This document shows, in pieces, positions 33,411 to 37,626 of a stretch of 37,626 nucleotides of DNA. Position numbers and translations under genes: made by a program. Every line of letters starts with the position of its first letter. The stretch's first letter is position 1. The stretch is from NCBI RefSeq assembly GCF_018785245.1, contig NZ_WQPL01000002.1:1-37626 (forward strand), given 5' to 3'. A model generated the notes under the pieces. The model was not told where the DNA came from. It saw only the letters and a list, made by a program, of their open reading frames with translations, and did no database searches. The stretch is from Collinsella aerofaciens. Its GTDB lineage: Bacteria > Actinomycetota > Coriobacteriia > Coriobacteriales > Coriobacteriaceae.

Positions 33411-35078
33411 TTAGAACAGGCCGGTGATGTTGCCGTCGTTGTCGACGTCGATGTTCTCGGCCGCGGGAACCTTGGGCAGGCCGGGCATGGTCAGAACGCT
33501 GCCGGTCAGCGCGACCACAAAGTGGGCACCGGCGGAAACCTTGAGCTCGCGCACGGTGATGCGGAAGCCCTCGGGAGCGCCCAGGGCCTTGGCGTTGTCG
33601 CTAAAGCTGTACTGCGTCTTGGCGACGCACACCGGCAGGTTGCCAAAGCCATTCTCGCGCAGCTCGGCGAGCTGGCGCTTGGCGGCCGGCGTAAAGTCAA
33701 CGCCGTCGGCGCGGTAGACCTTGGTGGCAACGGCCTCGAGGGCATCGGCCACATCGGCGCCGTCCTCGTAGGCAAACTTGAGCTCGCTCGGTTGCTCGAT
33801 CAGGCGCATGACCTCATCGGCCAGCTCGAGCGCGCCCTCGCCACCCTTGGCCCAGACCTCGGAAAGCTTAACGTTGACGCCGAGCTTCTGGCACTCGGAC
33901 TCGATAAGCGCAAGCTCGGCCTCGGTGTCCGTCGGGAAGCGGTTGATGGCGACCACGCAGGGCAGACCATAAACGTTCTGGATGTTGTCGACATGACGCA
34001 GCAGGTTGGGCATGCCGGCTTTGAGTGCCTCGAGGTTCTCCTCGTTGAGGTCGGCCTTGGCGACGCCACCGTTGTACTTCAGCGCACGAGCGGTCGCAAC
34101 GACCACGACGGCGCTGGGGCGAACGCCCGTCATGCGGCACTTAATGTCGAGGAACTTCTCGGCTCCCAGATCGGCACCAAAGCCGGCCTCGGTAATGGCA
34201 ACATCGCCAAAGCGCATCGCCATACGCGTGGCCATGATAGAGTTGCAGCCGTGGGCAATGTTGGCGAAGGGACCGCCGTGGACAAACGCGGGCGTGCCCT
34301 CGAGCGTTTGCACCAGGTTGGGCTTGAGCGCGTCCTTAAGCAACGCGGCCATGGCACCCTGGGCCTTAAGGTCGCGGGCACGGACGGGCTCGCCGGCAAA
34401 GCTATAGCCGACGACAATCTCGCCCAAGCGTTCCTTGAGGTCGCTGATGCTCGTAGACAGGCACAGAATTGCCATGACCTCGGAGGCAACGGTGATATCG
34501 AAGCCGTCCTCGCGCGGCACGCCCTGGGCCTTACCGCCAATGCCGTCGATGACGTGGCGCAGCTGACGGTCGTTCATATCGACGACGCGCTTCCAAGTGA
34601 TGCGCTTAACGTCAATACCGAGCTGATTGCCCTGCTGGATGTGGTTATCAAGCATGGCGGCCAGCAGGTTATTGGCGGCACCGATAGCGTGGAAGTCGCC
34701 GGTAAAGTGCAGGTTGATATCCTCCATGGGGATGACCTGAGCCCAGCCGCCGCCGGCAGCACCGCCCTTGACGCCAAAGACGGGACCAAGCGAAGGCTCA
34801 CGCAGGGCCACGGCGCTCTTGATACCGCGACGACGCAGGCCATCTGCCAGACCGATGGTCGTGGTGGTCTTGCCCTCGCCTGCGGGCGTTGGGTTGATAG
34901 CGGTCACGAGGACAAGCTTGGCCTGGTGATCAGTCGGCTCGTTGAGCAGTGAATAGTCGACCTTAGCCTTGTCGAAGCCGTACGGAATCAGGTGCTTAAC
35001 GTCGACGCCGGCGTTCTTGGCCACCTCGGTAATAGGCAGTGGCGTGACAGAACGTGCGATTTCGATGTCAGTAGGCAT
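33411..35078 (-). CDS. fhs: Formate-tetrahydrofolate ligase
   Basis: Fhs ligates formate to THF with ATP, giving 10-formyl-THF. The 555-residue length equals the family standard. Motifs include the P-loop-like [11 protein letters not shown] (about 68-78), [18 protein letters not shown] and the late [15 protein letters not shown]. The ATG at 35078 follows AAAGGA by 6 nt; codons further upstream are not part of the family. It is monocistronic by appearance and far from fchA-folD, but together they make a full formate-to-methylene-THF route for purines, serine and methyl supply. Confidence 0.97.
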   Translation of the reverse strand: MPTDIEIARSVTPLPITEVAKNAGVDVKHLIPYGFDKAKVDYSLLNEPTDHQAKLVLVTAINPTPAGEGKTTTTIGLADGLRRRGIKSAVALREPSLGPVFGVKGGAAGGGWAQVIPMEDINLHFTGDFHAIGAANNLLAAMLDNHIQQGNQLGIDVKRITWKRVVDMNDRQLRHVIDGIGGKAQGVPREDGFDITVASEVMAILCLSTSISDLKERLGEIVVGYSFAGEPVRARDLKAQGAMAALLKDALKPNLVQTLEGTPAFVHGGPFANIAHGCNSIMATRMAMRFGDVAITEAGFGADLGAEKFLDIKCRMTGVRPSAVVVVATARALKYNGGVAKADLNEENLEALKAGMPNLLRHVDNIQNVYGLPCVVAINRFPTDTEAELALIESECQKLGVNVKLSEVWAKGGEGALELADEVMRLIEQPSELKFAYEDGADVADALEAVATKVYRADGVDFTPAAKRQLAELRENGFGNLPVCVAKTQYSFSDNAKALGAPEGFRITVRELKVSAGAHFVVALTGSVLTMPGLPKVPAAENIDVDNDGNITGLF

Positions 35079-35222
35079 GGGCGGTCCTTTCGTTACCGAA
35101 TGAGAAAAAGACCAATTCAGCATAGCACGGGCGCGCAATAGTAAAACGCCCATAACCGATGAACGGCGATATGTTTACCCGATGCCCAGCGATAGTCCAA
35201 CAGCCCGCCAAAACAAAGCGCC

Positions 35223-36290
35223 CTAAACGGTAGGTTCAATCCCCAGGTGCTCAAAGGTGCGAAGGGTTGCCTGACGGCCCTGCGGCGTACGAATCATCAA
35301 CCCGCACTGCAGCAAATAGGGCTCATAGACATCCTCGAGCGTGCCCGGGTCCTCGCCCACCGCGCTGGCAAGGGTCGTAAGTCCCACGGCACGACCGGAG
35401 AACGTCTTGGCAAGCGTCTCCAAGATACGAATATCCATCCAGTCCAGACCGAGCTCGTCGATCTCGAAGAACTCGAGCGCCTGACGGCAGATATCGAGCT
35501 CAATGGGACCGTTGCCGCGCACCTGTGCATAGTCGCGCACGCGCTTGAGCAGGCGGTTGGCAAGACGTGGCGTACCGCGCGAACGCGAGCCGATCTCGAG
35601 TGCACTGGGATGATCGATCGTCACGCCCAGGATAGTCGCCGAGCGCGTCACAATCTGCGCGAGCTCCTCGACCGTGTAGTAATCCAGGCGATATGAAATG
35701 CCAAAGCGGTCGCGCAACGGGCCTGTCAACATGCCTGAGCGGGTCGTTGCCGCTACCAGCGTAAATTTGGGAATATCCAGGCGAATCGAGCGCGCCGCCG
35801 GACCCTTGCCAATCACGATATCGAGGGCAAAGTCCTCCATCGCGGGGTACAGGACCTCCTCGACCGAACGGTTGAGGCGGTGGATCTCGTCGATAAACAG
35901 CACATCACCCGGCTGCAAGTTAGTAAGGATGGCCGCCAGGTCGCCCGTGCGCGCGATGGCAGGGCCACTCGTGGTCTTGATCTGAGCGCCCAGCTCGTTG
36001 GCGATAACGGTGGCCAGCGTGGTCTTGCCCAGGCCCGGAGGACCCGAGAAAATCACGTGGTCGAGCGTCTCGCCACGGCTCTGCGCCGCTTCGATCAACA
36101 CGCGCAGGCTCTGCTTGATGTGCTCCTGGCCACAGTAATCGTCCAGGCGCTGGGGGCGCAAAGTGCGGTCGACATCGAGGTCCTCGGCCGTCAGCCCCGA
36201 GCCCACCATGCGCTCGCCGTGCGCCATGGATGCCGCCGGCGAGTTGCCGGGCGTCGCCCACAGGTCCTGAGAGTCATCGGCTTCCCACAT
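35223..36290 (-). CDS. ruvB: RuvB, Holliday junction branch-migration ATPase
   Basis: RuvB is the AAA+ motor that, with RuvA, drives branch migration. The 355-residue protein has Walker [10 protein letters not shown], Walker [11 protein letters not shown], the arginine finger in GPLRDRFG and a C-terminal winged-helix domain. The ATG at 36290 overlaps the TGA stop of ruvA by one base (TGATG), so translation is coupled. An N-terminal extension of about 45 residues precedes the conserved [12 protein letters not shown]. Confidence 0.97.
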   Translation of the reverse strand: MWEADDSQDLWATPGNSPAASMAHGERMVGSGLTAEDLDVDRTLRPQRLDDYCGQEHIKQSLRVLIEAAQSRGETLDHVIFSGPPGLGKTTLATVIANELGAQIKTTSGPAIARTGDLAAILTNLQPGDVLFIDEIHRLNRSVEEVLYPAMEDFALDIVIGKGPAARSIRLDIPKFTLVAATTRSGMLTGPLRDRFGISYRLDYYTVEELAQIVTRSATILGVTIDHPSALEIGSRSRGTPRLANRLLKRVRDYAQVRGNGPIELDICRQALEFFEIDELGLDWMDIRILETLAKTFSGRAVGLTTLASAVGEDPGTLEDVYEPYLLQCGLMIRTPQGRQATLRTFEHLGIEPTV

Positions 36291-36910
36291 CACGCATCCA
36301 TTCCAAGTCGCTTAAGCGCCGCGCCGAGCAAATCCTCGACACGCATATTCTGCCCATCATACCCGCTCAGGGCAACATCGGTCTCCTGCGGGCTAAAGCC
36401 CATGGAAAGGAGTGCCGCACGGGCATCGTCGATCGCCGAGGGAGCGGCAGCGGGCACGGGCATCGCAACCTGTCCGGGAATCACGTCGACCGGCACAAAG
36501 CCCTTATCCTTGGCAAAGGTGCTCTTGAGTTCCAGGATCAGGCGCTGAGCTGTCTTTTTGCCCACACCGGGTACCTTGGCCATGCCCCTGTCGTCCTCGG
36601 CCATCACCAGCGAATACAGCTGCCCCACGGTATAGGTGGAAAGCACGGCAAGCGCCAGGCGCGGGCCAACGCCCGAGACGGACACGAGCCGGTCGAACAT
36701 CGTGCGCTCATCCTTTGAGGAAAAACCGAAAAGTGTCATGGCGTCCTCGCGCACCTGCATACGCGTGTAGAGACGGACCTCGCCACCGGGCGTCGGCAAC
36801 GTGGCCGCAGTGCTGCCCGAAATGCCGAGCTCAAAGCCAACGCCCGACACATCGACGACAGCAGAGCTCATCGTGGCCTCGACAAGCGTTCCGTGGAGCT
36901 GGGAAATCAT
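36290..36910 (-). CDS. ruvA: RuvA, Holliday junction DNA-binding subunit
   Basis: A 206-residue protein with the N-terminal OB fold, two helix-hairpin-helix motifs ([14 protein letters not shown] and [17 protein letters not shown]) and the C-terminal UBA-like domain that contacts RuvB ([11 protein letters not shown]). RuvA tetramers hold the four-way junction. The ATG at 36910 overlaps the ruvC stop as TGATG, and the same arrangement links ruvA to ruvB. Confidence 0.97.
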   Translation of the reverse strand: MISQLHGTLVEATMSSAVVDVSGVGFELGISGSTAATLPTPGGEVRLYTRMQVREDAMTLFGFSSKDERTMFDRLVSVSGVGPRLALAVLSTYTVGQLYSLVMAEDDRGMAKVPGVGKKTAQRLILELKSTFAKDKGFVPVDVIPGQVAMPVPAAAPSAIDDARAALLSMGFSPQETDVALSGYDGQNMRVEDLLGAALKRLGMDA

Positions 36911-37431
36911 CAGTATCCGGTTCCTCTCTGTTGATAGAACTCGCCACCGGTGAGGGCGCGGGTGCGGCTGAGGTTTACGTGGCAGATGGCGCAGGCCAGG
37001 GCATCGGCGGCATGGTCGGGATGCGGGTCGTGGTCGAGCTGTGTGAGCGTGCGTACCATGTAGGCGACCTGCCGCTTGTCCGCGGCGCCGGTGCCCACCA
37101 CAGCCTGTTTGATCTGCATAGGCGTGTACTCGCCAATCTCGAGCGCGCACTCCGAAAGCGCCACAAGCGCAGCACCGCGGGCATGCGCCGTGGGGATGGC
37201 CGAACGAACGTTGGCGCCAAAGTAGATGCTCTCGACAGCAGCCGTGTCGGGTCGATAACGCTCGACGACATCCTTAAGGTCATGGGCGATATGCGACAGG
37301 CGCACCGCGAGCGGACTGCCCGCGCTGGTCTCGATGCAACCGTAGGCACGGCAGCGAACCTCGCCGCGCCGCTCCTCGATAATCCCCCAACCCGTATGGG
37401 CCAAACCGGGGTCGATGCCCAAGATAACCAA
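36910..37431 (-). CDS. ruvC: RuvC, Holliday junction resolvase
   Basis: A 173-residue endonuclease that nicks the junction symmetrically. Acidic catalytic residues are in GIDPG, VESIYFG and HAADALA. The start is unusual: a TTG at 37431 lies 5 nt after GGGGAGG, and the conserved LVILGIDPG begins there. A frame extension to 37452 adds only seven unconserved residues overlapping that ribosome-binding site. It heads the ruvC-ruvA-ruvB operon. Confidence 0.95.
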   Translation of the reverse strand: MVILGIDPGLAHTGWGIIEERRGEVRCRAYGCIETSAGSPLAVRLSHIAHDLKDVVERYRPDTAAVESIYFGANVRSAIPTAHARGAALVALSECALEIGEYTPMQIKQAVVGTGAADKRQVAYMVRTLTQLDHDPHPDHAADALACAICHVNLSRTRALTGGEFYQQRGTGY

Positions 37432-37486
37432 GCTAACCTCCCCTCGCCACAAGCACAGCGCAAGACAAGGCCCCGCGCATCATTCA

Positions 37487-37500
37487 CGAACGTCTGTTCT
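37487..37500 (-). promoter_or_regulatory. LexA (SOS) box upstream of ruvCAB
   Basis: The plus strand reads CGAAC-GTCT-GTTCT, one base from the Gram-positive/actinobacterial LexA consensus CGAAC-N4-GTTCG. It lies about 55 bp before the ruvC start and just downstream of a -10-like TATTCT on the minus strand, a position suited to repression. This implies DNA-damage induction of the operon. Confidence 0.72.
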
Positions 37501-37626
37501 AGAATAACACAACAGCGACCGTATCTAGCAAGCAAGGTTGAACCATAGGTTGAGCATAAGTCAGACACTATGACCCAATCCAGGGGCACGGAAACGACAG
37601 GAGCCCCCGCTCGTGACCGCGGGTCG

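Noticed and set aside
33522-34952. 476-residue plus-strand open frame opposite fhs
   Set aside because: It is antisense to a highly conserved enzyme, with no independent support.

Overview
The window is a GC-rich, gene-dense stretch of bacterial chromosome. Its gene content fits a gut member of the Coriobacteriia (Actinomycetota), most probably Collinsella. The clues are anaerobic folate genes (fhs, folD, fchA), an oxygen-independent QueH, a class III fructose-1,6-bisphosphatase, surface proteins built from DUF4430 domains, and a CGAAC-N4-GTTC-type LexA site. The genus is an inference from gene content; no rRNA or other marker is present. About 30 protein genes are supported. No tRNA, rRNA, CRISPR array, prophage or transposase gene was seen.

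Layout. Positions 1-215 hold three stacked hairpins, one shaped like a cloverleaf. 215-2649 (minus) is a DUF3267 metalloprotease-like gene, queH and queA, the last two making queuosine. 2782-7573 is mostly plus: a methionyl-tRNA-synthetase-like protein with a degenerate KMSKS loop, an RsmF-like RNA cytosine methyltransferase, an antisense 56-residue membrane protein, and a TIM-barrel-like protein of unknown role. 7653-11879 has degV (minus), then fbp and two gtrA-type membrane genes (plus).

12039-17100 (minus) is the most striking region. A cobalamin riboswitch leads into a 1269-residue exported protein with four tandem DUF4430 (transcobalamin-C-terminal-like) domains, a beta-propeller and an InlB-type repeat. 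This gene overlaps a second, membrane-anchored DUF4430 protein. I read the pair as a candidate corrinoid capture system on the surface of a Gram-positive-type cell.

17178-20989 (minus) carries a UbiB/ABC1 kinase-like protein, a phasin-like partner and a C69 dipeptidase. 21077-21306 is a MITE-like element. 21345-22834 (minus) is fchA-folD; here FolD has lost the lysine and glutamine needed for its cyclohydrolase half-reaction, so FchA probably supplies that step. 23240-27475 (plus) encodes two paralogous lipoproteins and a Tat-exported phospholipase-C-like surface protein ending in an LAXTG-type sorting signal. 27572-33231 holds a PH-like small protein, a solitary DUF1016 nuclease, a double zinc-ribbon protein, a manganese-type cation diffusion facilitator and a membrane protein with a PASTA-like domain. 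33411-37431 (minus) holds fhs and a LexA-boxed ruvC-ruvA-ruvB operon.

How the genes fit together. Fhs (formate to formyl-THF), FchA (formyl-THF to methenyl-THF) and FolD (methenyl-THF to methylene-THF) form a complete formate-to-C1-folate route split over two loci. QueH and QueA complete queuosine. The riboswitch region would respond to low B12. RuvABC resolves Holliday junctions under SOS control.
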